Part shown: positions 1 through 7,316 of the stretch, one piece after another | How the letters are laid out: each line of letters opens with the position of its first letter | Numbering within the stretch: position 1 is the stretch's first letter | Assembly (NCBI RefSeq): GCF_024753215.1 | Contig: NZ_JANUGV010000001.1 | Coordinates: 806,001-870,000 of the forward strand | Origin: Massilia solisilvae | Lineage (GTDB): Bacteria > Pseudomonadota > Gammaproteobacteria > Burkholderiales > Burkholderiaceae_D | Reading direction: 5' to 3' | Length of the DNA stretch: 64,000 nucleotides | Position numbers and translations under genes: made by a program | The notes under the pieces: model-generated | Seen by the model: only the letters and a program-made list of their open reading frames with translations | The model's database searches: none | Told to the model about the DNA's origin: nothing

Positions 1-616
1 TACCGACCACGCGCGCCACGGCGGCTGGTCGGTGGACGAGGAGGCGCTGGCGCGGCAGGCGGACGAGATCGACCGGCTCAACGAGGAGCTGGATGGGATC
101 ACGCTGCTCAAGGGCGTGGAGGTGGACATTCTCGAGGACGGCGCGCTGGACTTGCCGGAGGCGGCGCTGGCGCGGCTCGATTATGCGATCGCGTCGGTGC
201 ACACGGCATTTGAGCTGAGCCGCGAAAAGCAGACCGCGCGTGTGTTGCGGGCGATGGACCAGCCCGGCGTTTGCGTGCTTGGCCACCCGACAGCGCGCTT
301 GTTGACCGGGCGTGCGCCGGTGGAGCTGGACGTGGAGCGCGTGATACGCCATGCCCGGCAGTGCGGCTGCGTGCTGGAGCTCGACGCGCAGCCGGAGCGG
401 CTGGACCTGAACGACAGCTACTGCATGATGGCGCGCGACCAGGGCGCGTTGGTGGTGATCGATTCGGACGCGCACAGCGTGCTCGACTTCGACAACCTGC
501 GCTTTGGCGTTGGGCAGGGCAGGCGCGGGTGGCTGGAGAAGCGTGACGTGCTCAATACGCGCACCTTGGCACAGCTGAAGGCCGTGTTCAGCAAGCGCAA
601 GACGGCGGGGCACTGA
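1..616 (+). CDS. PHP-domain metal-dependent phosphoesterase, C-terminal part (PolX-type), truncated by window edge
   Basis: The reading frame is open from base 2 (T-D-H-A-R-H) and stops at 616, so the gene begins upstream of the window. It matches the PHP domain found at the C-terminus of bacterial family X DNA polymerases, a metal-dependent phosphoesterase (exonuclease/phosphatase) fold. Visible family signatures are TDH at the very start, LKGVEVDILEDG, the ASVHTAFELSREKQTARVL stretch, GHPTARLL, LELDAQPERLDL and IDSDAHS, which carry the His/Asp/Glu metal ligands. The N-terminal polymerase domain, if present, lies outside the window. A stand-alone PHP protein is the alternative. The last codons are basic (KRKTAGH). 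Confidence 0.85.
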   Translation, partial: TDHARHGGWSVDEEALARQADEIDRLNEELDGITLLKGVEVDILEDGALDLPEAALARLDYAIASVHTAFELSREKQTARVLRAMDQPGVCVLGHPTARLLTGRAPVELDVERVIRHARQCGCVLELDAQPERLDLNDSYCMMARDQGALVVIDSDAHSVLDFDNLRFGVGQGRRGWLEKRDVLNTRTLAQLKAVFSKRKTAGH

Positions 617-784
617 GGGCTAAACGGAGCGCAACGTGGCAGTAAGTTAAATTCGTGCGGCTTGGTCTACATAACGCGGTGCTCTCTGTTGATGTGCTAC
701 CTCGGGTTCCTTGACGCCTGCCAACGTCCTTTCCAGACGCTCAGGCAACAATCGTTCCTCAACGCTTTGATGTTGGAGGAATAG

Positions 785-1276
785 ATGGCAATCGACGTGT
801 ACTTGCAAATTGATGGAATAAAGGGCGAGTCGAGCGACAGTGCCCACGTCGGCTGGATTGAAATCACCAGTGCTGCATGGGGTGTGAAGCAACCGAAAAG
901 CGCGACCGCTTCCACGGCCGGGGGCCATACCGCAGAACGCTGTGAACACAAAAGCATTGTCTTGACCAAGCTAACCGACCTTGCGTCTCCTGTTCTGATG
1001 CAGACTGCTTCCGCTGGAAAGACAATCCCGAAGGCCAAACTAGAGTTTATGCGAGCGGATGGCGATGGTAAGCCTGTGAAATATTATGAGGTCGAACTGG
1101 AGAGCGTCCTCATCGGCAGCATGGATCAAGCTCTTCATCCAGGATCAGGGCTGCACGATTCGTTCACGCTGAAATTTTCGAGGGTCAAGTGGCGTTACAT
1201 GAAACAGAACATTGGCGGCGGGGCGGGTGGTGCAACAGTCGGTGGCTGGGATCTTGCTGTCAACAAGATCTTGTGA
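785..1276 (+). CDS. hcp: Hcp family type VI secretion system tube/effector-carrier protein
   Basis: A 163-aa protein of the Hcp (hemolysin-coregulated protein) family. Hcp hexamers stack into the T6SS inner tube and carry small effectors in their lumen. Recognisable features are the N-terminal MAIDVYLQIDGIKGES, the GWIEITSAAWGV strand, the central VLTKLTDLASPVL segment and the YYEVELESVLIGS strand. A GGAGGA ribosome-binding site lies 7 bases before the ATG. The extended C-terminus (GGGAGGATVGGWDLAVNKIL) is glycine-rich, as in many orphan Hcp proteins. It is followed after 12 bases by a peptidoglycan-hydrolase-like gene and then an exported small protein, so it probably serves as the dedicated carrier of that effector. 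No other T6SS structural gene is in the window. Base composition is clearly lower in GC than the flanking chromosome. Confidence 0.9.
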   Translation: MAIDVYLQIDGIKGESSDSAHVGWIEITSAAWGVKQPKSATASTAGGHTAERCEHKSIVLTKLTDLASPVLMQTASAGKTIPKAKLEFMRADGDGKPVKYYEVELESVLIGSMDQALHPGSGLHDSFTLKFSRVKWRYMKQNIGGGAGGATVGGWDLAVNKIL

Positions 1277-1288
1277 CGGGAGCAAGCC

Positions 1289-1756
1289 ATGCCGCACGCG
1301 ATCCCAGTCCAACCCAAGGACTCACGCGGATATTTCATGCTTCCCCAAGCTCCTGAGGACGCCGGCTACTACGTGTATGGCACGCCCGGCAAAGGAGAAG
1401 CCCAGTATGCTCATCCGGCGATGATAACGCTGCTGTTCATGGTAGAGCGCGAATGGGCGCTTATCGACAAACGGAAGTTTGGGGTCGGTAACATCAGTAT
1501 TGCGGACGGCGGAGATTTTGGCCATAAATCGCACCGGAAAGGGCTGGAGGTCGATGTCCGCCCGTTGCGTAAAGATGGCCTGCAGCTTCCGGTTTCCTAC
1601 CTCAGCCATGATTACGACCTGGACGCGACCGAAGTCCTGATTCAACTCTTTCGGACCTGCGCTGCGTATCCGCTTGTTGTCTTCTTTAATGACAGAAGAA
1701 TCCCAGGCACTGCGCCGCTCGCCGGTCATGACAATCACTTTCACGTTCAGTTTTGA
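1289..1756 (+). CDS. putative T6SS effector: MepA/M15-like (LAS-fold) peptidoglycan endopeptidase
   Basis: A 155-aa protein with no signal peptide and a LAS-type zinc peptidase signature: H82-R-K-G-L-E-V-D89 and a C-terminal D-N-H-F-H-V (H150, H152). The H-x6-D spacing and the terminal HxH match penicillin-insensitive murein endopeptidase MepA, which cleaves D-Ala-mDAP cross-links. MepA is longer and exported by its own signal peptide; this compact version without one fits delivery by Hcp. It starts 12 bases after hcp and is followed 6 bases later by a gene for a signal-peptide protein, the usual effector-immunity layout. What is seen is the ligand pattern and the context; bacteriolytic effector function is inference. 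A prophage-like D-Ala-D-Ala or D-Ala-mDAP hydrolase is the alternative. Confidence 0.72.
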   Translation: MPHAIPVQPKDSRGYFMLPQAPEDAGYYVYGTPGKGEAQYAHPAMITLLFMVEREWALIDKRKFGVGNISIADGGDFGHKSHRKGLEVDVRPLRKDGLQLPVSYLSHDYDLDATEVLIQLFRTCAAYPLVVFFNDRRIPGTAPLAGHDNHFHVQF

Positions 1757-1762
1757 GATGAC

Positions 1763-2149
1763 ATGAAGCCATACCGCGCCTTAGTGGTTGTCGCAACATT
1801 AGCTGTGTTTTCGCTCGCCGTTGCGAGCTCGAAAAAGGCTTGGGACGGTACCTATACGTCGTCCACTTTCCACTACCTCATTTACTCGAACGACCTGGAT
1901 GAGGCGCAGCCGCCAACAGCGTCTGATCAGCGTTTGTCGGTTGCGGTGACTGGTGAACTAGCGAAGCAGATTTTCGAGTCCATCGGCCCGGATTTGAAGC
2001 TCGCTTGCGGAACCACTCTGGGAATGCGGCAAAGGCAACGAGGGGACGTTGACTGTTCGTATGACAAGGAGCAGCACACGTCGCCATACACTTGCCACTT
2101 TGGAATTGATCTACGCCGCGGGAAGAGCATCGCGGGGGCAACCTGCTAG
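1763..2149 (+). CDS. small exported protein, candidate periplasmic immunity protein for the upstream endopeptidase
   Basis: A 128-aa protein with a clear N-terminal signal sequence (MKPYRALVVVATLAVFSLAVA followed by SSKK). The mature part is about 107 aa with four cysteines (C90, C105, C118 and the C-terminal C128), which could form disulfides in the periplasm. I recognise no named family. It begins 6 bases after the MepA-like gene and has the same lower GC, so the two are probably co-transcribed. A periplasmic location is where an immunity protein against a peptidoglycan endopeptidase must act. The immunity role rests only on position, size and export signal. Confidence 0.6.
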   Translation: MKPYRALVVVATLAVFSLAVASSKKAWDGTYTSSTFHYLIYSNDLDEAQPPTASDQRLSVAVTGELAKQIFESIGPDLKLACGTTLGMRQRQRGDVDCSYDKEQHTSPYTCHFGIDLRRGKSIAGATC

Positions 2150-2478
2150 CCATAAGCGAGGAAAGCGCAGATTGTGGAAGTCCGGCACGCTGTGCGCGTA
2201 CGAATTGATCGCCACAAGCACACCCCTAGTCGCGCGCCGGCCTGAATCGCGGCCACGAGCTTCGCCGGCACAATTTCCGTCCTCTGTTCCCGACTTCTCT
2301 AGCCAACCGCGCCTGTGGGGCAGGTCCGACAGATGCGCGCTAGTTCGAGTGTGTCACTTTGCCGGGCCTGACCCCGGGCGCGATTAGGCGCACAGCGCGC
2401 TGGACTGCGACGATCTGCGATTTGGATGCGGAAATGGAAGTTCGGTACCGGCTCGCTGGCAGAGCGGGGCGCGCCGGA
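2150..2478. other. 329-bp non-coding gap between immunity candidate and TIR gene
   Basis: I see no supported gene here. The overlapping open frame from the immunity gene into this gap has no family resemblance and no ribosome-binding site. Near 2351-2380 is a GCCGGGCCTGACCCCGGGC stretch, a partial palindrome that may be a worn copy of an intergenic repeat. No terminator with a T-tract is evident. Confidence 0.5.
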
Positions 2479-3291
2479 CTAACGCAGGAGTTCGGCCTTG
2501 TGCTTTATTAATAGGCCGCGGGAGATTTCGATTTTTACCTTAGCGCCGACTGACGCCCTGTTCTGGGCGAAATTCACACCACCCTTGCTGACGTCTACGC
2601 GGATATGCCCCTTGAGCTCGTTGGACTCAAGTGCCTCTAGCTGCAGGATTTCATCATTCTCGCGCCAGCCGATATCTATGGGCACGTTCGGACCGGACGG
2701 GATACTCTCACAAGTTTGAATGAGCGTCTTCATGTCCTCTCGCGTCCCATGCAGGATGTGAAATAGTCTCGCCAAGTTGGCACCGATGGTATAGCTCTCC
2801 TGAAATTGCAAGGCTTTGTGTGCCAGCACATCGAAGTCTGTTTTGAGTCGCCCCTTTCCGCCTACAGCACTCTGAATGCTGCGAAATGCTGCTTCGAGTT
2901 GCGATGCTTCTGTAGCGAGAATCCCGTTGAGGTTGTTCAGCGGAGCAGGCAGGCTGCCTGGAGTGCTCCCCGAGTGGCAGATGGGCAAGGCCGGAATTTC
3001 CCCATCACCCGCCCGTGTGCTCAGAACACTCCGGATCCAAACAGCGCCAAGCTCGAAGTTGATCCAGTTCCGCTTCACCGACTGAGGGCTGATGAGGTAA
3101 ATGGCGGCGACACAGTCAGCTAGCCCGTTTTCGACCCGTTTCAGGAAATTTGCCCCGGCTGGGATGCTTACGCCATCAGAGGATTGGAATACGTCCACGA
3201 AACCGCCGAATTCGTCCTCGAGCGCCACTTTAAGAAGCAGCGCCAGATCCTTCTCTTCGTGGATGTGTGACAGAAACACCAGCTTGCTCAT
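2479..3291 (-). CDS. stand-alone TIR-domain protein, putative NAD+-consuming defence protein
   Basis: A 270-aa protein whose first about 130 residues form a bacterial TIR domain. It has the opening strand KLVFLSH (3-9), the BB-loop-like QSSDGVSIPAGANF (36-49), the strand AAIYLISPQSV (62-72) and the W76-I-N-F-E80 motif. Glu80 occupies the place of the catalytic glutamate of NADase TIR domains. The remaining 140 residues (helical middle, then a C-terminal strand-rich part ending KIEISRGLLIKHKAELLR) match no domain I know and may sense a trigger or oligomerise. Bacterial TIR proteins commonly cause abortive infection by degrading NAD+ or making cyclic ADP-ribose signals; which applies here cannot be seen. 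The gene lies alone, between the T6SS cassette and tRNA-Pro, in AT-richer DNA suggestive of acquisition. The ATG start is directly upstream of the TIR core. Confidence 0.8.
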   Translation of the reverse strand: MSKLVFLSHIHEEKDLALLLKVALEDEFGGFVDVFQSSDGVSIPAGANFLKRVENGLADCVAAIYLISPQSVKRNWINFELGAVWIRSVLSTRAGDGEIPALPICHSGSTPGSLPAPLNNLNGILATEASQLEAAFRSIQSAVGGKGRLKTDFDVLAHKALQFQESYTIGANLARLFHILHGTREDMKTLIQTCESIPSGPNVPIDIGWRENDEILQLEALESNELKGHIRVDVSKGGVNFAQNRASVGAKVKIEISRGLLIKHKAELLR

Positions 3292-3357
3292 GCAGTTCCC
3301 CTCAGCAGTAAAAAAATGCCGCGCGAGGCGACATCTGCTGGTAAGACTAGCAAGCGA

Positions 3358-3379
3358 ATATTAGATGATCATCCAATAT
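3358..3379. repeat. 22-bp near-perfect palindrome upstream of the TIR gene
   Basis: The half-site ATATTAGATGA is followed immediately by TCATCCAATAT, its reverse complement with a single mismatch. It lies 67-88 bases upstream of the TIR start codon (minus strand) and about 50 bases beyond the 3' end of tRNA-Pro. It could be an operator for a dimeric regulator of the TIR gene or part of its promoter (TATATT at 3376-3381 on the minus strand resembles a -10 element). No regulator gene is adjacent. Confidence 0.5.
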
Positions 3380-3427
3380 ACAGTGCTGTTGATACTTACA
3401 GCGCTCGCCGTAAGTCCTTGATTTTAT

Positions 3428-3504
<77 letters not shown>

Positions 3505-3518
3505 ACGACTGGGCAGCA

Positions 3519-3524
3519 ATTATA
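3519..3524 (-). promoter_or_regulatory. extended -10 promoter element of tRNA-Pro
   Basis: The minus strand reads TGGTATAAT, a consensus TATAAT with an upstream TG (extended -10), ending 15 bases before the tRNA 5' end. This would put the transcription start about 7 bases before the mature tRNA. No convincing -35 is seen, as is usual for extended -10 promoters. Confidence 0.65.
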
Positions 3525-3616
3525 CCAGAGACGAAGGTTTCTTGGGTTTTTGTCATAAGGGTTCGCTTGCGCGTGGCCAAGGAGCGATCGCGTAGCCGTT
3601 CGTGGGTCAACCGGGC

Positions 3617-4681
3617 CTAGGGCTCCAGCAGACTGCAGACCGCTTCAACAACCTGCGTTGGTGCAATCTTCGAGAGACACTCGTTGTGCCCTTGTGGGCA
3701 GACGCTCTTCATGCAGAAGCGGCACGGCACGTCGTGGTAGAGCAGGCGGTTGCGCACCTGCCAGGGCGTGTGCTGGGGATTGGTCATTGCGTACAGGTCC
3801 ACCAGCGGGGTGCCGACGGCTGCGGCAATGTGGGCCGGGCCGGTGTTGTTGCAAACGACTACGGTGGCGAGCTTGAGCGCGGCGCCCAGTTCCCCGAGGT
3901 TCAGCAGCCCGGCAAGCGAATGGACAGGCACCCCGCATTGTTCGCGTATCTCGTCCACCAGCGCTTGCTCGCCCACTGCGCCGGTCAGCACCATCGGCAG
4001 CTTGAGCCGTTCGTCCAGATCGCGGATTGCTTGCGCCCATTGTGCCGGTGGATAGCGGCGCGATGCGGCGCTGGCGCCGGGGTGCAGAAGGATCCAGCGT
4101 CGTTCGCGGTCAACGCCGAGCCGGTCCAGGTGCGCGCGCACGCTGTCGATGTCTGTCTCGCGAACGGCGAACGACATGCGCGTGGAGCTGGGCTTGCAGC
4201 GCACGTGGGCCACCAGGTCGAGCTGGCGCCGCACTTCGTGACGGATCACCTTGTCCGGCTCGGGGTCCGGCAGCCAGTGGGTCAGCAGCTGGTAGGCATT
4301 CTCGTGGCAGTAGGCCAGCCGCAAGGGGATGCGCGCGAGGTAGCACAGCAGTGCCGCCGGCAGCGGGCTCTGGCTGTACGAGTTGAAGATGACGGCCGCC
4401 TCGAAGTTCTGTTCGGCCAGCGTGGCCGCGAAGTCCAGGTCCGCTTGCGGATCGTGCGCCTGGCTGCTTTTCATCCACGGCGCTTCGTAGGTGATGACGC
4501 CGTCCAGCTCGGGGATGAAGGGGGCCGCCGGTGCCGCCGTGGGCGAGGTCAGCAGGGTGACGGAACGGCTGCGCCGCCGCTCGCGCAGGGCGCGCATTGC
4601 GGGCGTGCACATGAGCACGTCGCCCAACGAGTCGAGGCGGATGCACAGGATGCGGCGCGCGTTGTCCCAATCGGCGCTCAT
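3617..4681 (-). CDS. glycosyltransferase family 9 protein (heptosyltransferase-like)
   Basis: A 354-aa GT-B glycosyltransferase of family 9, which transfers ADP-heptose or related sugars to lipopolysaccharide-type acceptors at the cytoplasmic face of the inner membrane. Visible motifs are the N-terminal ILCIRLDSLGDVLMCTPAM, the C-domain start WILLHPGASAASRRYP, and the donor-binding NNTGPAHIAAAVGTPLVDLY. A C-terminal cysteine cluster CRFCMKSVCPQGHNEC is shared with several GT9 relatives. It is the last gene of a minus-strand glycan operon; its ATG overlaps the stop of the GmhB-like phosphatase by 4 bases (ATGA). The adjacent heptose-phosphate phosphatase supports a heptose donor, but acceptor and exact donor are unknown. 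Confidence 0.85.
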   Translation of the reverse strand: MSADWDNARRILCIRLDSLGDVLMCTPAMRALRERRRSRSVTLLTSPTAAPAAPFIPELDGVITYEAPWMKSSQAHDPQADLDFAATLAEQNFEAAVIFNSYSQSPLPAALLCYLARIPLRLAYCHENAYQLLTHWLPDPEPDKVIRHEVRRQLDLVAHVRCKPSSTRMSFAVRETDIDSVRAHLDRLGVDRERRWILLHPGASAASRRYPPAQWAQAIRDLDERLKLPMVLTGAVGEQALVDEIREQCGVPVHSLAGLLNLGELGAALKLATVVVCNNTGPAHIAAAVGTPLVDLYAMTNPQHTPWQVRNRLLYHDVPCRFCMKSVCPQGHNECLSKIAPTQVVEAVCSLLEP

Positions 4682-5247
4682 CGCGTTTCGCTATGGCTGG
4701 CGATCAGCACGGCGGCGGTGTACAGGTCGGGTGCCATGCGCGTTGGAATGCGGCCGGGGCCGAGCCGCCACTCGGTTTCGTTGCCGTTGTCGATAAGCAG
4801 CGTGCGGCAGCCGGCGCGGTTGCCGGCTTCGATGTCGTGCAGGATGTCGCCGACCATCCACGACGACGCCAGGTCGATATCGTGCTCCTGCGCTGCCTTG
4901 AGCAGCATGCCGGGCATCGGCTTGCGGCAGCTGCACAAGACGGCGTACCCCGGCACCTTGCCATCGGGATGGTGCGGGCAGAAGTAAAAGCCGTCGAGTG
5001 ACAGATTTTCGCGAAACAGCAGGTCGGTGAGGCGGTCGCGCACGCGCTCCATGGCCACTTCCTCGAAGCGGCCGTGAGCGATCCCGTCCTGGTTGCTGAC
5101 CACATAGAACCGGTAGTCCAGCCGCGACAGCAGTCGCAGCGCCGGCCCGGCGCCATTGGCCAGCATGATCTGGCGCGGCTCCACGTTGTACGGCACGTTC
5201 TCGACCAGGGTGCCGTCCTTGTCGAGGAAGATCGCTTTTATGGCCAT
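4678..5247 (-). CDS. HAD-family phosphatase, GmhB-like D-glycero-D-manno-heptose-1,7-bisphosphate 7-phosphatase
   Basis: A 189-aa HAD hydrolase with the nucleophile motif FLDKDGTLV (7-15), motif II in VVSNQDGI, the zinc-binding cysteine/histidine loop CPHHPDG..CSC and motif III/IV KPMPGM...GDILHDIEAGNRAG. The zinc loop is diagnostic of the GmhB/HisB subgroup. GmhB removes the 7-phosphate in ADP-heptose synthesis. An open frame extends upstream to 5487, but the extension is Arg/Pro/Ala-rich shadow of the SDR gene; the ATG at 5247 directly precedes the conserved strand. It overlaps the SDR gene by 10 bases and the GT9 gene by 4, so translation is probably coupled. It could act on another sugar bisphosphate. 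Confidence 0.85.
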   Translation of the reverse strand: MAIKAIFLDKDGTLVENVPYNVEPRQIMLANGAGPALRLLSRLDYRFYVVSNQDGIAHGRFEEVAMERVRDRLTDLLFRENLSLDGFYFCPHHPDGKVPGYAVLCSCRKPMPGMLLKAAQEHDIDLASSWMVGDILHDIEAGNRAGCRTLLIDNGNETEWRLGPGRIPTRMAPDLYTAAVLIASHSETR

Positions 5248-5990
5248 GAGGTTTCCTGCATTGGCAACACGGTTAGCTCCGCCACCACGGTCGATGGCGG
5301 CAGCAACAGCACCGAGCGGATCGCGGCGGCGACGTTGGCCGGGTCCTGCAGCACGGCCGGGTCGAGGTCGGGGAAGCGGTCGAGCAAAAAAGGCGTGCGC
5401 ATGCCACCCGCGATGACGGCCGTGACACGGATGTTCTGGGGGCGCAGCTCCGCATGCAGCGCGTGCGACAGGCCAAGCAAGCCCCATTTGCTGGCGTGGT
5501 AGGCCGCCGCGTTTGGCCAGGCGCGCTTGGCGGCGGTGGAGGCGACGTTGACGATGTGCCCGCCGCCGGCGCCGCGCATGTGGGCCGCGGCATGCTTGGA
5601 CAGCAGGAAGGGGCCGCTGAGGTTGGTGCCGATTACGCGCAGCCAGTCCTGCTCGCCCAGCTCGTGGATGGGCACGGTGATGTCGGTGCCGGCGTTGTTG
5701 ACGAGCACATCGAGCCGCCCCATGGTGTCGAGCGTTTCGTCAATCGCACGACGCACCGCAACGGGCTCGGACACGTCGAATGCGATCGGGTGGACCCGCG
5801 TACCGTGTTGCCTGACCCGGGCGCAGGTTTCTTCCAGCTTGTGCGCGGCGATGTCGGTGGCGACGATGTCGGCGCCCGCCTCGGCGAGCATGGAGGCCAG
5901 CGCCAGGCCCAGGCCGCTGCCGGCACCGGTGATGAGGACGGTCTGGCCCTGCAGGGAAGGCTGCTGCTGTTGCGTTTGCATCGATGTCAT
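5238..5990 (-). CDS. SDR-family NAD(P)-dependent oxidoreductase
   Basis: A 250-aa classical short-chain dehydrogenase/reductase. It has the nucleotide-binding TGAGSGLG, the DVSEP segment, NNAGTD, the catalytic serine in NVASTAA and Y-H-A-S-K (YxxxK). Classical SDRs reduce or oxidise a sugar or alcohol carbonyl; the substrate is not evident. A Gln-rich N-terminus (MTSMQTQQQQPSLQGQ) precedes the Rossmann fold; the ATG at 5981 is an alternative start. It overlaps the GT4 stop by 4 bases (5987-5990) and the phosphatase start by 10. Its place in the glycan operon suggests it modifies a nucleotide sugar or the glycan precursor. Confidence 0.85.
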   Translation of the reverse strand: MTSMQTQQQQPSLQGQTVLITGAGSGLGLALASMLAEAGADIVATDIAAHKLEETCARVRQHGTRVHPIAFDVSEPVAVRRAIDETLDTMGRLDVLVNNAGTDITVPIHELGEQDWLRVIGTNLSGPFLLSKHAAAHMRGAGGGHIVNVASTAAKRAWPNAAAYHASKWGLLGLSHALHAELRPQNIRVTAVIAGGMRTPFLLDRFPDLDPAVLQDPANVAAAIRSVLLLPPSTVVAELTVLPMQETSWP

Positions 5991-7303
5991 GCGCGCTCCT
6001 GTGGTTGGGGTTGGCTGGCGCGGTGTTCCTGCACGACGGCCGCATAGACCGCCGCCGCCTGTTGGGCGACGATGCGCCAGGTGTAGTGCTGGTAGGCGCG
6101 GCGCAGGCCGGCTTCGCCCATGTCGCACGCCAGTTCGGGGTGTTGCTGCAGGGCCGCCAGCCGGTCGGCCACCGCTTGCGGGTCGCGCGAGGGAATCAGG
6201 AAGCCGGTCACGCCATCGACCACCGTGCTCTTGATGCCGCCCACTTCCGACCCGATGACCGGCCGTGCGCACGCCATCGCCTCGACCGGGGTGATGCCGA
6301 ACGGCTCGTACCAGGGTGAGGTGACGAAGGCGTTGGCGGCGCCGTAGTAGTAACGCAGCTCGCCGCGCGGCTTTTGTCCGATGAAGCGCACGTAGTCGCC
6401 GATGCCAAGTTGCGCTGCAAGGGCGCGCAGGCGCGCCATTTCAAGGCTGTCGCTGCCGTGCGGGCGGTCGATGTCGCCGCCCACGACCAGCAGTTCGGCA
6501 TCGACGCCGTAGCGCGCGCGCAGCATGGCCACGCCCTGGATGACGGTGTCCACGCCCTTGCGCGGCACCATGCGGCCGAGCTGCAGGACGAGGAATTTGT
6601 CTTGCGGCAGACCAAGGCGCTGGCGCGCCTCCTGCAGCGGCACCGGCCACAGCTCTTCAGGGTCGAAGCCGCAAGGTGCGACCGTGATGCGCGATGGCGA
6701 GGCGCCGTACAGCTGCTCCATGTCCAGCCGGTCTTGCGCGCATTCGGCGATGATGCGGTCGGCGTGGCGCATCAGCATGCTTTCGATGCGCACGCGCGCG
6801 GGCGGGAACGCGTCGGCCGCGCCTTGCGCGAGGCGGCGCACCTGGCCCAGCGCGTGAAAGGTGATGACGAACGGGATGCCCAGCACCTGCTTGAGATGGT
6901 GCGCGACCATGCCGGACATGAAGAAGTTGGCGTGGACAATGTCGTACATGGCGCCCTGGCGGCGCGCGAAGCGGGTAACGAAGCGCGAAAAGGTCTGGAT
7001 GTAGGGCAGCATCTGCTCTTTGGGCACGTAATGCGCCGGCCCGGCGGGCACGTGCACCACGCGCACGTTTTCGCGCAGCTGCACCAGTTGCTTTTGCGCG
7101 ATCGCGTCGCGCCGGGTAAAGATGTCCACCAGGTAGCCGGCCAGCGCCAGTTCGCGCGCGAGGTGCGCCACATACACGTTCTGGCCGCCGCAGTCGATGC
7201 TGCCGGGCGAGGCCAGCGGCGAGGCGTGGTCGCTGACCAGCGCGATGCGGCGCAGCTCGGCGCCGCGTACGCCACCGACGGCATGCGCTTCGGTGAGTTT
7301 CAT
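5987..7303 (-). CDS. glycosyltransferase family 4 protein (sucrose-phosphate-synthase-like)
   Basis: A 438-aa GT-B retaining glycosyltransferase. The N-terminal GGQNVYVAHLARELA and the DIVHANFFMSG segment resemble GT4 enzymes of the sucrose-phosphate synthase/MshA type. The C-terminal domain shows VLQLGRMVPRKGVDTVIQG and the donor-site EPFGITPVEAMACARPVIGS with its E-x7-E arrangement. It is cytoplasmic or peripheral to the inner membrane. It sits mid-operon, 13 bases after the next upstream GT4 stop and overlapping the SDR start. The donor is probably a nucleotide sugar or an ADP-/GDP-hexose; the acceptor is unknown. Confidence 0.85.
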   Translation of the reverse strand: MKLTEAHAVGGVRGAELRRIALVSDHASPLASPGSIDCGGQNVYVAHLARELALAGYLVDIFTRRDAIAQKQLVQLRENVRVVHVPAGPAHYVPKEQMLPYIQTFSRFVTRFARRQGAMYDIVHANFFMSGMVAHHLKQVLGIPFVITFHALGQVRRLAQGAADAFPPARVRIESMLMRHADRIIAECAQDRLDMEQLYGASPSRITVAPCGFDPEELWPVPLQEARQRLGLPQDKFLVLQLGRMVPRKGVDTVIQGVAMLRARYGVDAELLVVGGDIDRPHGSDSLEMARLRALAAQLGIGDYVRFIGQKPRGELRYYYGAANAFVTSPWYEPFGITPVEAMACARPVIGSEVGGIKSTVVDGVTGFLIPSRDPQAVADRLAALQQHPELACDMGEAGLRRAYQHYTWRIVAQQAAAVYAAVVQEHRASQPQPQERA

Positions 7304-7316
7304 GCGGCCTCCGTGG

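Noticed and set aside
617-784. Integrase or attachment-site copy at the left edge of the tRNA-Pro island
   Set aside because: No repeat of the tRNA 3' end and no recombinase frame could be found.
2049-2387. 112-aa plus-strand frame overlapping the immunity candidate
   Set aside because: No ribosome-binding site, no family resemblance, composition of a shadow frame.
5248-5487. Upstream extension of the GmhB-like gene
   Set aside because: Arg/Pro/Ala-rich, antisense-like, whereas ATG 5247 directly precedes the conserved catalytic strand.
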